64,000 bases of DNA from an uncultured Prevotella sp. (lineage in GTDB: Bacteria > Bacteroidota > Bacteroidia > Bacteroidales > Bacteroidaceae), in NCBI RefSeq assembly GCF_946407605.1, contig NZ_CAMJOS010000017.1, forward strand, positions 17,847 through 81,846, written 5' to 3'. Shown here piece by piece: positions 1-8,137 of this stretch; within the stretch, counting starts at the first letter, position 1, and every line of letters begins with the position of its first letter. The position numbers and the translations under genes are program-made. A model generated the notes under the pieces. The model saw only the letters and a list, made by a program, of their open reading frames with translations. It was not told the origin of the DNA and ran no database searches.

Positions 1-145
1 ATAGTAACTGTGATTTCAAAGACAAAGATTTGATCAGTTCGAAGATAAAAACTACCCATGATGCTTCAAATATACTTTCACCATCATGAAGATACCTTCC
101 ATGCTTCATGTAACTGACAGTGGTAGCCCGTGGCCGACTTGTGAA

Positions 146-322
146 AGGTATGTCACTTTCGGGTCGTCCGGGACGTTTCTTTCACCCGAAGGAGCGTCAC
201 TTAGCGTTCGTAGATGCGATACATTACCCCCCTAAAGTATCATCGGAACGGGTCGTAGATGACGTTGGAACGGATGGAAACAAACGTCGGAACGGGTCGT
301 AGATGACGTCCCTTCGGCTCAC
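146..322 (+). repeat. Inverted-repeat element, copy 1
   Basis: This stretch matches the reverse complement of 43763-43939 with only scattered substitutions over about 177 bp. Inside it, the string cggaacgggtcgtagatgac occurs twice (about 253 and 291), separated by a related unit. It has no coding signature and I do not recognise the family. It resembles dispersed non-coding repeats rather than an insertion sequence, because no transposase lies within or beside it. Confidence 0.8.
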
Positions 323-348
323 ATTCTAAATTGGGGGTTCTGGAAGCC

Positions 349-397
349 TCCCCCTCATATCTAAGTCCCCCTAAAGGGGGACAGATATAAGAGGGGG
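349..397. repeat. C/G-rich long palindrome
   Basis: Blocks of CCCCCT and AGGGGG are arranged symmetrically around a TAAA centre near 371-374, flanked on both sides by ATATC/GATAT-like sequence and a further C5/G5 pair. The RNA would fold into a strong hairpin. A related palindrome lies at 43479-43516, close to the second copy of the 177 bp element, so the two may travel together. Confidence 0.6.
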
Positions 398-645
398 TGA
401 GACTTTAGAAGGGGGCCTGGCGACAGATGGTGATAGGATTTTCAGAAGGGCGCCGGCTGATAGACAGTAAGGTACAAACATATTCTCTTATCCCCAAATA
501 TTCGCGTCAAAAAATAATCAGGAGCGCTCGGCTCTGCCGCTTTCACTAAGCGTAGCGACTGAAAGAACCGACCCCCTGATTTTCAAGAAACGGAATCAGC
601 GGAGATAATCAGTTAGGATTATTTCAAATATTTTTGCCCAAAGAC

Positions 646-676
646 TTGCACTTTCAATTTTTTTTCTTTATCTTTG
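646..676 (+). promoter_or_regulatory. Bacteroidota promoter for the gene at 726
   Basis: TTGC at 646-649 and TAtcTTTG at 669-676 are 19 bp apart, which fits the Bacteroidota consensus TTTG-N19-21-TAnnTTTG. Transcription would start near 680 and leave a leader of about 45 nt. Confidence 0.6.
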
Positions 677-725
677 CCCCCGTATAAATATGCTGCGAAC
701 TTATTAACTTTAAAACATAAAGGAC

Positions 726-1259
726 ATGAAGAAGATTATTGTTTTACTACTAATGGTAGCCTTTGGCTTAAAGTCTCAGGCACAATTGCTTCAAGGAGAT
801 GGTTTTGATGCTAATAAAGGATACGAGATAGGCCTTATTGGCGGTGTTTTGGGCATATATGACGATTTGTCTTATGGTGCTTTTGGTCTCAATTTCACAG
901 CTTATGGCATATATGTTGACTTTCTTGGTATGCCTCGTGCTCATGAGAAAAGTACAGATGTCGATAAACATGAAAACGAAAAGACTTCTATAGGCGCGCA
1001 TTTGGGCTACCAGTTTCCGCTGACGAATTGGCTCAGCATTATCCCAGTTGTAGGATATGCATCAGTAAAGAATGGTACTACTGACGGTTCTAATTACAGA
1101 ATCAACTCACAAACGGGTATCACAAATTCCTATAAGGTGAAGGATGAGATCAGTGGCTTCGATTATGGAGGACTTCTCTGTTTCAATATCAAGAAAGTTC
1201 GTCTCTATGCCGCAGGTACCCGTTATGGATTATATGGTGGTATTGGTATAGCATTTTAA
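726..1259 (+). CDS. Small outer-membrane barrel-like protein
   Basis: The 177-residue product begins with a clear signal peptide ending near SQAQ at residue 20, so it is exported. The mature part alternates short polar turns with stretches such as GAHLGYQF and YGLYGGIGIAF, and it ends in Phe, as small outer-membrane beta-barrels usually do. No enzymatic motif is visible and I do not recognise a named family. It has its own promoter at 646-676. The lipoprotein at 1300 follows after 40 bp, so the two may be co-transcribed. A small envelope barrel of unknown function is the most that can be supported. Confidence 0.75.
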   Translation: MKKIIVLLLMVAFGLKSQAQLLQGDGFDANKGYEIGLIGGVLGIYDDLSYGAFGLNFTAYGIYVDFLGMPRAHEKSTDVDKHENEKTSIGAHLGYQFPLTNWLSIIPVVGYASVKNGTTDGSNYRINSQTGITNSYKVKDEISGFDYGGLLCFNIKKVRLYAAGTRYGLYGGIGIAF

Positions 1260-1299
1260 AATATAGACGCATTAATATTTTGATATAAAACCTAAGATT

Positions 1300-2421
1300 A
1301 TGGAAAAATGGATTAAATCAAGTCTCTTCTTACTATTCGGCATGATGCTGTCATTACCCTTTGCTGCATGTGGCGATAAGGATGATGACGAAACAGGAGA
1401 TGACGACGATTATGAATATGCGATTGGTGATGTTAATCAACTGCAAGGTATTTGGACTGGTTTTTCTGACGATCAGCAGAAGGCTGTAATCATAGGCTTT
1501 GCAGAAGACGGCATAGGACTGATAGAACATTTTAATTACAGCTATTCCTCTGAGGATTTTATTGCAGAAACTGACGACTATATCTATTTCGAATACAGCT
1601 ATAACCCATATGGAGGAAAGCTTGATGTCAGATATACGACCATCAAGTCTGGTTCTCAGAGATGGCTTGTAAAGAGCCTGTCGTCAGAAGAAATGGTCAT
1701 CAGTATTGATAATGTGGAATACATTTGCGAGAAATACCACGACAATGGTTCTGGCAATGGTGGATCTACTACCGACTATGCACCCTCAAACGTTGCAGAG
1801 AAGCATATTCACATAGGTCTACACTCTTATAGTCTTGATTTGTACTTTCTATCCAACTACTCCGTTGATATGAAGTACAGCAAAATGACTACACCATTCA
1901 CACTCGTCAGCGCATCATACTCGAAAAATGGTGTTAACTCTGCTACCATAACATATACTTGGACTGGAACTACAGGGACATTCACTAAAACAGTTGATCT
2001 TACCTTTACTTCAGAAGATGGAGGAACGGCCAAGGGCGAAGCCGTAAACGGTACATTTACAATTGAAGACTTTTCACGAAGCAGTTCGGCAGAAGCTCCG
2101 TCAAGTATCGCGTATATGACGCTGCATGTGCCTTATGCTACTGATACTTGGTTTAAGTTTGGCGCACAGACTGGCAACACCGTAGCCATAACAAGCTACA
2201 GCGGTTCTATTAAATACGAGAAGATATACGCCACATATCAGCGTACGAGTACCACTACTGCCACCATTATCATCTATCTAAGCTACAGTTCTTATACTAG
2301 TACAAAGCAAGAAAAGTATTCTCTGGATTTCTACACCAGTACTTCAGGCAAATACTCGTTCTATGCAAATAATGGCAGCTATGGCACGTCTTCATGGACA
2401 GGTGATTTCACCCTTCAGTAG
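1300..2421 (+). CDS. Surface lipoprotein, hypothetical
   Basis: The 373-residue protein has a lipoprotein signal peptide with lipobox LPFAAC (Cys24). The run GDKDDDETGDDDD follows at once, matching the acidic lipoprotein export signal that sends Bacteroidota lipoproteins to the cell surface. Residues about 45-145 start with LQGIWTG and read like a lipocalin-type beta domain. A Gly/Ser linker near residues 148-155 leads to a second, Thr/Ser-rich beta domain. No catalytic residues are recognisable. It lies 40 bp after the barrel protein at 726 and is followed by a hairpin terminator at 2561. Export as a lipoprotein is well supported; its function is not known. Confidence 0.8.
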   Translation: MEKWIKSSLFLLFGMMLSLPFAACGDKDDDETGDDDDYEYAIGDVNQLQGIWTGFSDDQQKAVIIGFAEDGIGLIEHFNYSYSSEDFIAETDDYIYFEYSYNPYGGKLDVRYTTIKSGSQRWLVKSLSSEEMVISIDNVEYICEKYHDNGSGNGGSTTDYAPSNVAEKHIHIGLHSYSLDLYFLSNYSVDMKYSKMTTPFTLVSASYSKNGVNSATITYTWTGTTGTFTKTVDLTFTSEDGGTAKGEAVNGTFTIEDFSRSSSAEAPSSIAYMTLHVPYATDTWFKFGAQTGNTVAITSYSGSIKYEKIYATYQRTSTTTATIIIYLSYSSYTSTKQEKYSLDFYTSTSGKYSFYANNGSYGTSSWTGDFTLQ

Positions 2422-2453
2422 GTGTTTTTTTGTAGCCAACAATAAATCTAAAA

Positions 2454-2550
2454 ATGAGGAGAGATATGAAAGATGTAACAGGACGGAGTCGATGGTGACT
2501 CGTTCACCATTGTGGTCAGCAAAGAAGAACTCTCAGAACTGTTGGAGTAA
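2454..2550 (+). pseudogene. Possible broken small ORF
   Basis: From ATG 2454 a frame reads MRRDMKDVTGRSRW and stops. In the next frame the same DNA reads DGVDGDSFTIVVSKEELSEL and ends at TAA 2548-2550, just before a terminator hairpin. That second stretch looks protein-like but has no start of its own, because a TAA lies directly upstream. A single-base shift near 2480 would join the two into one peptide of about 32 residues. I treat it as a possible decayed or frameshifted gene; it may also be chance. Confidence 0.25.
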
Positions 2551-2560
2551 TCATTAATCA

Positions 2561-2589
2561 TTGGAGTCAGAAACTCTGACTCCAATTCT
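2561..2589 (+). terminator. Intrinsic terminator
   Basis: TTGGAGTCAGA (2561-2571) pairs with TCTGACTCCAA (2575-2585) across a tiny loop, and TTCTTCTTC follows. It would end transcription of the lipoprotein gene at 1300. Confidence 0.7.
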
Positions 2590-2670
2590 TCTTCAATCTT
2601 GTCCCGGATAGGCGTTTATCTCGTAAATCCTATACACATACAGATCAATACACTTATTTTAAGGAAAAAT

Positions 2671-2897
2671 CTCCTGCGTACGTATATGCATGCACGTACG
2701 CAGGAGACATTTCTTGGAAATCATCTGTATTATCTGTATCTGTATTGAAGGGGCAGACGACCTGCGTTTGTTTTATTTGTGGACAGTGGACAGTAAAGAC
2801 AGTAAAATATAAGGAAATATTTCCTGCGTACGTATATGCACATACGTACGCAGGAGAGTTTTTTAGAAAACTACTGTCCTTACTGTCCACTGTCCAC
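2671..2897. repeat. Nested palindromes with repeated hairpin
   Basis: Two nearly identical hairpins, CTCCTGCGTACGT...ACGTACGCAGGAG (2671-2706, 13 bp arms) and TCCTGCGTACGTAT...ATACGTACGCAGGA (2822-2855, 14 bp arms), lie 116 bp apart. The second is enclosed by a 26-base inverted repeat, 2779-2804 against 2872-2897, with a single mismatch. The element fills the intergenic region between the lipoprotein and the convergent GH51 gene. It could be a bidirectional terminator, a structured RNA or a mobile palindromic element. Confidence 0.7.
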
Positions 2898-2983
2898 GTC
2901 TTCATCATCTAGACGTTATTCTTCTGACATGCAAAGATACAAAATTTTTATCAAAATACCAAACTTTTGCACCAAAACTTTGG

Positions 2984-4987
2984 TTATTTTTTGACCTTAT
3001 ACAGTCGGAACGACATGGCGGGCAGTTCATCACTGACTACCAGCGTGTTCTTGGCAGCGACACACTGGAAGGTGCCGGCCTTGGGGGTGATGCGCTCGGG
3101 CTGGTCGAGGGTGTTCTCATCGTCCATAGAGCCGCTCCAGCTTAGGGTGATAGTCTCGGCGGTGCGGTCGCCCTTGATGCCCTGCAGGTTGAGGGTGACA
3201 GGCTGTGGCTGCTTAGAGGTGTTGATGACCTTGACGATGACCTCGTTAGTGGTCTTGTCGAAGACGCTCGATGCGAAGAGTCCGTCCTGTCCTTCCTGTC
3301 CGGCTACGGGCTTCTTGTCCATCAGCAGGGTGAGCACGTTAGTGCCTTTGTTCTGGGCGTAGAGCTGCTGCACATAGTAGCTGACGCTCTTGAACATGCG
3401 GAGGTTGTCGTACCAAATCATGTCAGGACGCCACTGCCAGCCCTCAACATGGGCGAAGAGGGGAGCGTAGGTGGCCATCTCGACGATGTCGGCATTGCGC
3501 TCGATACCTGTCATGAAGGCAGCCTCGTAGAGTGAGGTCTCGTAGTGGTTCCATTTCTTGCCGCGTCCGTGACAGGCATACTCGCCGGCAAAGACCTTCG
3601 GGCCTTTACGGTCGTAGCTGTCGTAACGCAGGGCACCGCAGTTGGGATAACGGTCCTTGGGGGCTGTGCCCAGGAACCACTCCTCGTTGCGATAGAAGTG
3701 CTCGTCCACCAGGTCGGCCTTCTGTTCCTTCATGGCTACCCAGCCTTTCTCGAACATCTTACCTTCAGAGTCGGGACCGCTGGTGCCCACAATCTTGATG
3801 TTGGGGTACTTGGCACGCACGGCAGCCACGAAGGGCTTCAGACGCTCGAAGTAGAGGTCGTCCCACTGCTCGTTGCCAATACCGATATACTTCATGTTGA
3901 AAGGTGCGGGATGTCCCATGTCTGCACGCAGCTTGCCCCACTTAGAGTCCACTGGACCGTTGGCAAACTCGATGAGGTCGAGACAGTCGTCGATGAAGGG
4001 CTGCAGCTCATCCATCTTAGCATGGGCGTCGGCACCATTCTGGAACTGACAGGCCAGTCCTACAGAGAGCACGGGCAGAGGCTCGGCCTTGATATCCTCG
4101 CAGAGCTGGAAGAACTCAAAGAAGCCCAGTCCGTAAGTCTGGAAATAGTCGGGGAAGTAACGGTTGGTGAAGGTGTAGTGCCAGCGGTTCTCGTTCAGAG
4201 GACGGTTCTCAACAGGACCCACGGTGTTCTTCCACTGATAACGTGTGGCGAGGTCGGTACCCTCGACGATGCAACCGCCAGGGAAGCGGAAGACGCCAGG
4301 ATGCACATCCTCGAGGGCCTTGGCGAGGTCTTCGCGCAGGCCGTTCTCACGACCCTTGTAAGTCTTCACAGGGAAGAGGCTGATATGCTCGACATCGGTG
4401 GTCACCTTGCTGTCGCCCCACACACGCAGATGGGCCTTGGCAAAGGTTCTCTTCGGCTTGATGACGGTGGTGTATTTCTTCCATTCCTTGCCGCTGACCT
4501 CCACACTGGCGTTACCCAGCTTCTGGTCGTCGCTCATGGTGGCGTTGTCAACAATATCGATCCACAACTTGGCAGTGCCGCCATCGGGCACACGGGCCCA
4601 TACGGAGAAGCGGTATTCCTCGCCGCCTTTGACACCCATGCCGAAGAATCCATGGTTCTCGATCATGGTGTGCTTGTCGTTATGGCCAGAAGGTGCCAAA
4701 CGGACATAGTGGGGATTCTTGTCGAAGGGACCATCGTCCTTCAACGATACCTTGCCTGAGATGTCCCAGCCTGTGAAGGGGTTGGGAAACTCGAACGAGC
4801 GGTTCTTGACTAATTCGGCATAGAGACCACCATCGGCAGCATAGTTGATGTCCTCAAAGAACAAACCATACATGGTTGGCGATACTGGTGCGCCAAGTTT
4901 TTGGGTGTTCACATCCATCACATGCTGGGCCTGAGCCTGAAGCGATGCTGCGAATACCATTGAAAGTGAAACGAGTTTTAAGTTCAT
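2984..4987 (-). CDS. GH51 alpha-L-arabinofuranosidase
   Basis: The 667-residue secreted enzyme (signal peptide ending near LQAQAQ, residue 21) should release arabinofuranose from arabinan or arabinoxylan side chains in the periplasm or at the surface. The mature protein starts with the family signature PTMYGLFFEDINYAADGG. A carbohydrate-binding-like beta domain spans about residues 75-205, the TIM barrel about 215-520, and a C-terminal beta domain follows. Glu373 in GIGNEQW is the expected acid/base and Glu429 in VDEHFY the expected nucleophile. The gene stands alone on the minus strand, with a good promoter at 5031-5061 diverging from the receiver-domain gene. No SusCD pair or other glycosidase is adjacent, which is unusual for this family in Bacteroidota. 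Confidence 0.95.
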   Translation of the reverse strand: MNLKLVSLSMVFAASLQAQAQHVMDVNTQKLGAPVSPTMYGLFFEDINYAADGGLYAELVKNRSFEFPNPFTGWDISGKVSLKDDGPFDKNPHYVRLAPSGHNDKHTMIENHGFFGMGVKGGEEYRFSVWARVPDGGTAKLWIDIVDNATMSDDQKLGNASVEVSGKEWKKYTTVIKPKRTFAKAHLRVWGDSKVTTDVEHISLFPVKTYKGRENGLREDLAKALEDVHPGVFRFPGGCIVEGTDLATRYQWKNTVGPVENRPLNENRWHYTFTNRYFPDYFQTYGLGFFEFFQLCEDIKAEPLPVLSVGLACQFQNGADAHAKMDELQPFIDDCLDLIEFANGPVDSKWGKLRADMGHPAPFNMKYIGIGNEQWDDLYFERLKPFVAAVRAKYPNIKIVGTSGPDSEGKMFEKGWVAMKEQKADLVDEHFYRNEEWFLGTAPKDRYPNCGALRYDSYDRKGPKVFAGEYACHGRGKKWNHYETSLYEAAFMTGIERNADIVEMATYAPLFAHVEGWQWRPDMIWYDNLRMFKSVSYYVQQLYAQNKGTNVLTLLMDKKPVAGQEGQDGLFASSVFDKTTNEVIVKVINTSKQPQPVTLNLQGIKGDRTAETITLSWSGSMDDENTLDQPERITPKAGTFQCVAAKNTLVVSDELPAMSFRLYKVKK

Positions 4988-5030
4988 GTCTTGTAGTACT
5001 TTTTTTGTGATAGATTCATATGAGTCTGTG

Positions 5031-5061
5031 CAAAATTAGTTAAAAGTTTGTAAAAGACAAA
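5031..5061 (-). promoter_or_regulatory. Promoter of the GH51 gene
   Basis: On the minus strand TTTG (5061-5058) and TAATTTTG (5038-5031) are separated by 19 bp, a textbook Bacteroidota promoter. Transcription would start near 5025, giving a leader of about 35-40 nt before the ATG at 4987. Confidence 0.75.
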
Positions 5062-5081
5062 AGAATTTCAGATAAATGTAG

Positions 5082-5089
5082 TACTTTTG
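5082..5089 (+). promoter_or_regulatory. -7 element for the receiver-domain gene
   Basis: TActTTTG lies about 32 bp before the ATG at 5122. I see no good TTTG at the usual distance upstream, so the promoter may need an activator. It diverges from the GH51 promoter, and the two -7 boxes are about 45 bp apart. Confidence 0.45.
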
Positions 5090-5121
5090 TAACAAATTAA
5101 CTAAACTGTGTTTTTGTGCGC

Positions 5122-5478
5122 ATGAAAAGAGTATTGATAGCAGAGGACAATGACAGTAACTACATCCTCATGACTTACATCCTGAAAAACCGCTATGAGT
5201 TTGAAAGGGCTGTTGACGGACAACAAGCCGTGGATATGGTAATGACAGGACGTTTCGACTTGGTGCTCATGGACATCAAGATGCCTAAGATGGACGGACT
5301 GGAGGCTACCAAGTTGATTAAGGAGAAGAACCCTGAAATGCCTGTCATTGCATTGACTGCCAACGCTTTTGAAAGCGATCGTCAGATGGCAATAGAGGCG
5401 GGATGTGTGGAGTTCCTTACGAAGCCCATCAGCAGTCAGCGTTGTCTGGCAGCTATCGCCCAGTTTGTTGGCGAGTAG
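5122..5478 (+). CDS. Stand-alone response-regulator receiver domain
   Basis: The 118-residue protein is a complete CheY-like receiver with no output domain. It has the acidic pair in LIAEDND (residues 5-11), the phospho-acceptor Asp51 in LVLMDIKMP, the conserved Thr in ALTANAF and the Lys in LTKP. A histidine kinase would phosphorylate Asp51, but no kinase gene lies in the window. A GTG at 5116 is in frame, yet ATG 5122 gives the normal receiver start MKRVLIAEDN and is preferred. The sequence resembles receivers of hybrid kinases more than free CheY, so it may be a phosphorelay intermediate. A TonB-dependent receptor with its own promoter follows. Confidence 0.9.
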   Translation: MKRVLIAEDNDSNYILMTYILKNRYEFERAVDGQQAVDMVMTGRFDLVLMDIKMPKMDGLEATKLIKEKNPEMPVIALTANAFESDRQMAIEAGCVEFLTKPISSQRCLAAIAQFVGE

Positions 5479-5533
5479 TATCCTCTGTTCCTGTTTTTCC
5501 TGTCGCGGATGCAATAATCCTTATAAATGAGGA

Positions 5534-5564
5534 TTGTGCTTGTCGAAAAAAACATGTACCTTTG
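5534..5564 (+). promoter_or_regulatory. Promoter of the TonB-dependent receptor
   Basis: TTGT (5534-5537), a 19 bp spacer and TAccTTTG (5557-5564) form a Bacteroidota promoter 25 bp before the chosen start at 5589. This supports the short start over longer open frames that run back into the receiver-domain gene. Confidence 0.65.
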
Positions 5565-5588
5565 CACCCGCAATCAAAAAAGATAGTT

Positions 5589-7916
5589 ATGAATAGGATA
5601 ATAATGACAGGGCTGATGGCCCTCATGACAGCTGCGGCATGGGCCGTAGGAACGGAAAATGTCCAGCCCGCGCTGGTTAACGACACCAGCAGGGTGGTGG
5701 ACCTTGATGAAGTGGTTGTGGTGCCACAACCTAAAGAGGGCTTCTCCCTCAGACAGCAGTGCATGAATAGCACAGCTTTTACTTCTAATGAGTTGAATCG
5801 TCTTGAGATTCGCAACCTCTCACAACTGGCTGACTATGTTCCCTCTTTTGCGATGCCGCAATATGGCAGTCGTCTCACATCCTCTATGTATATAAGAGGT
5901 ATAGGTTCGCGCGTGAACAACTCAGCCATTGGCATTTACTACGATCATATTCCTCTGATGTCGAAGTCGGCCTTCAACACACATTTCTATATGATTGACC
6001 GTGTTGACGTGCTGCGCGGACCGCAGGGCACACTCTATGGCGCCAATACCGAGGGTGGCATCGTACGAGTGTACTCTAAGAACCCAATGAACTATCAGGG
6101 CACCGATATCAACATCTCGGCAGGTTCGGCTTTTACACGCAAGGCAGAGGTGGCACATTTCTATCGTCCCAGTGATAAGCTGGGCTTGATGGTTGCTGGT
6201 TTCTATAATGGCCAGGATGGATTCTTCTATAACAACAATCTGGAGGAATACAACGACAAGATGGACGAGGCCGGCGCTAAGCTGCGACTGGTTTGGAAAC
6301 CCAAGCAGCACCTGACGCTGGATCTGACCAGTGACTATCAGTATACCAACCAGAACGGCTTTGCCTATGGACTGTATGATGCTGACAATGACGAGACCGC
6401 GAAGCCCTCAACGACCACGATGAACAGCTATCGCCGTCAGATGGTCAACACTGGTCTGAACATCACCTACGATATGCCGTCGCTGATTCTTAACTCGACC
6501 ACCAGTCACCAGTATCTCTGGGATCGAATGAATATGGACCAGGACTATGTGGTTGCAGACTATATGCGTCTGCAGCAACAGCAGAAGATGAACGCCCTGA
6601 CGCAGGAGCTGGTGCTCCGCTCGAAGTCTACTGGCGGTTGGCAGCACACCACAGGCGTGTTTGGTTCTTATCAGTGGCTGCATACCGACGCTCCCGTATT
6701 TTTTGGCGATGAGATGGGCAGTTTTATCATGACACAGTGGGGCATGCCTGCTGCAGTCGCCAGCATGTTGTCGTTCCAGAACAACTGGGTGCCTGGCGAT
6801 TTCCACACACCACAGCTGAACCTCGCTGCCTATCATGAGTCGAACCTCTGGCTCAACGACCGTCTGAAGATCACCTTGGGACTGCGTTATGACTACGACC
6901 AAGTGAAGATAGACTATAACACCAGTGCGAAGTTCGACCTGGCTGTCAATGCCCGAGGTACTGTTACTACGCACTCGTACCTCTCGCAGCTTGCCTCAGA
7001 GCAGAAGGATTCCTATCACCAGCTGTTGCCGAAGATTGGTTTCACCTACTCACTCTGCGAGGAAGGCTGTAACGTCTTTGCAGTGGTAAGTAAGGGCTAT
7101 CGTGCAGGTGGCTATAATATTCAGATGTTCTCGGAGATCTTCCAGACCGAGGAGCGCGCACTGGGTAGCCAGCTTAGTTCCATGATGACTGCCGACTATA
7201 CCGTAGAGCATACCGCAGAACAGTTGGAGAATATCAACAAGACCATCTCCTACGAGCCTGAGGAAAGCTGGAACTATGAGATGGGACTGCATCTCAATCT
7301 CTTTGACCACAAGCTCAAGGTCGATGCCTCCGCTTTCTATACACAGATTCGCAACCAGCAACTTTCAGTGATGGGACGTGACTATGGTTATGGACGTATG
7401 ATGGTCAATGCTGGTAAGAGCCGTAGCTGTGGTATTGAGTTGGCACTGCGCGGACAGGCTTTCGACGACCATCTCTCATGGGCAGCCACCTATAGTTACA
7501 CACGTGCCACCTTCAAGGAGTATACGGACAGCGTCTCTACCAGCGAGGGCTATAAGGCCGTTGACTACAAGGATAAGTTCGTGCCCTTCATTCCTCAGCA
7601 TCAGTTCAGTGCAAATGCTGACTATCACTTCGATATAAAGGATGATGTGCTTCATGGCATCACGATTGGTGCTAATGTCAAGGGCCAGGGCAAGACCTAC
7701 TGGGAGGCAAACAACGAACAGTACCAGAAGTTCTATGCTACCCTGGGTGCTCACCTTACTTTCAACTTCGGTAAGCTTGATGTGGATATCTGGGGACGCA
7801 ACATTACTGGCACGAAGTACAACACCTTCCTGGTGAATAGCGCGCTGACCCAGCAGAGTTTTGCTCAGCAGGGCCTTCCCTTCCACGCTGGCATTGATGT
7901 CAGGATGCACTTCTAA
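5589..7916 (+). CDS. TonB-dependent outer-membrane receptor
   Basis: The 775-residue protein imports a ligand across the outer membrane using TonB energy. A short signal peptide ends near AAAWA (residue 20). The stretch VVDLDEVVVVPQP is a likely TonB box. The plug domain (about residues 55-165) contains MYIRGIGSR and the hallmark VDVLRGPQGTLYGANTEGG. A 22-strand barrel follows and ends in an aromatic strand closing with MHF. There is no N-terminal carboxypeptidase-like domain and no SusD partner, so it is of the classic FecA/BtuB type rather than SusC. The ligand cannot be read from the sequence; siderophore, haem or cobalamin are all possible. The open frame extends back to 5403, but ATG 5589 gives the signal peptide and fits the promoter. 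Confidence 0.93.
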   Translation: MNRIIMTGLMALMTAAAWAVGTENVQPALVNDTSRVVDLDEVVVVPQPKEGFSLRQQCMNSTAFTSNELNRLEIRNLSQLADYVPSFAMPQYGSRLTSSMYIRGIGSRVNNSAIGIYYDHIPLMSKSAFNTHFYMIDRVDVLRGPQGTLYGANTEGGIVRVYSKNPMNYQGTDINISAGSAFTRKAEVAHFYRPSDKLGLMVAGFYNGQDGFFYNNNLEEYNDKMDEAGAKLRLVWKPKQHLTLDLTSDYQYTNQNGFAYGLYDADNDETAKPSTTTMNSYRRQMVNTGLNITYDMPSLILNSTTSHQYLWDRMNMDQDYVVADYMRLQQQQKMNALTQELVLRSKSTGGWQHTTGVFGSYQWLHTDAPVFFGDEMGSFIMTQWGMPAAVASMLSFQNNWVPGDFHTPQLNLAAYHESNLWLNDRLKITLGLRYDYDQVKIDYNTSAKFDLAVNARGTVTTHSYLSQLASEQKDSYHQLLPKIGFTYSLCEEGCNVFAVVSKGYRAGGYNIQMFSEIFQTEERALGSQLSSMMTADYTVEHTAEQLENINKTISYEPEESWNYEMGLHLNLFDHKLKVDASAFYTQIRNQQLSVMGRDYGYGRMMVNAGKSRSCGIELALRGQAFDDHLSWAATYSYTRATFKEYTDSVSTSEGYKAVDYKDKFVPFIPQHQFSANADYHFDIKDDVLHGITIGANVKGQGKTYWEANNEQYQKFYATLGAHLTFNFGKLDVDIWGRNITGTKYNTFLVNSALTQQSFAQQGLPFHAGIDVRMHF

Positions 7917-7935
7917 ACACAAATAATACAATAGA

Positions 7936-7961
7936 AAAAGCTCGCTTCGGCGGGCTTTTTT
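7936..7961 (+). terminator. Intrinsic terminator
   Basis: AAGCtCGC, a TTCG tetraloop and GCGgGCTTTTTT form a stable GC hairpin with a T run, 20 bp after the receptor stop codon. Confidence 0.85.
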
Positions 7962-8068
7962 GTGTTTGTGAGACATATTGAAAAGAAAAAGCAACGTTTT
8001 TCAAAGCGTTGTTGACGAACTGAAAAGACGCGCGGACATCTAAAGAAGTATTTCATGTGTATTATATC

Positions 8069-8076
8069 TACCTTTG
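8069..8076 (+). promoter_or_regulatory. -7 element for the fasciclin/SusCD operon
   Basis: TAccTTTG lies about 62 bp before the ATG at 8138 and is the only promoter-like box in the 220 bp gap. No consensus TTTG is found at the right distance. A CAACG/CGTTG inverted pair at 7992-8011 lies upstream and could be an operator, but this is weak. Confidence 0.5.
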
Positions 8077-8137
8077 CAAAGTTGAAGCGCTATGTTCATA
8101 AGCAAACAAGGAATCACAATAAAAAAATCAAAAACGT

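Larger units (their letters stand above)
1..725. other. Non-coding, repeat-rich leader region
   Basis: No convincing gene is visible. A reading frame open from position 3 to a TGA at 99-101 could be the last 32 codons of a gene that starts before the window, but it has no recognisable motif. The rest holds a 177 bp inverted-repeat copy, a C/G-rich palindrome and, close to the next gene, a Bacteroidota promoter. The open frame at 120-302 lies inside the repeat element and is probably not a gene. Confidence 0.5.

Noticed and set aside
120..302. 60-codon frame inside inverted-repeat copy 1
   Set aside because: The copy at 43763-43939 does not preserve the frame, and the sequence is a non-coding repeat.
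2671..2855. CRISPR-like pair of repeats
   Set aside because: Only two copies, each self-complementary over its full length, with a 116 bp interval; the structure is a hairpin pair.
3545..4759. 404-codon open frame on the plus strand opposite the GH51 gene
   Set aside because: It mirrors the codon structure of a well-supported enzyme gene on the minus strand and encodes no recognisable domain.
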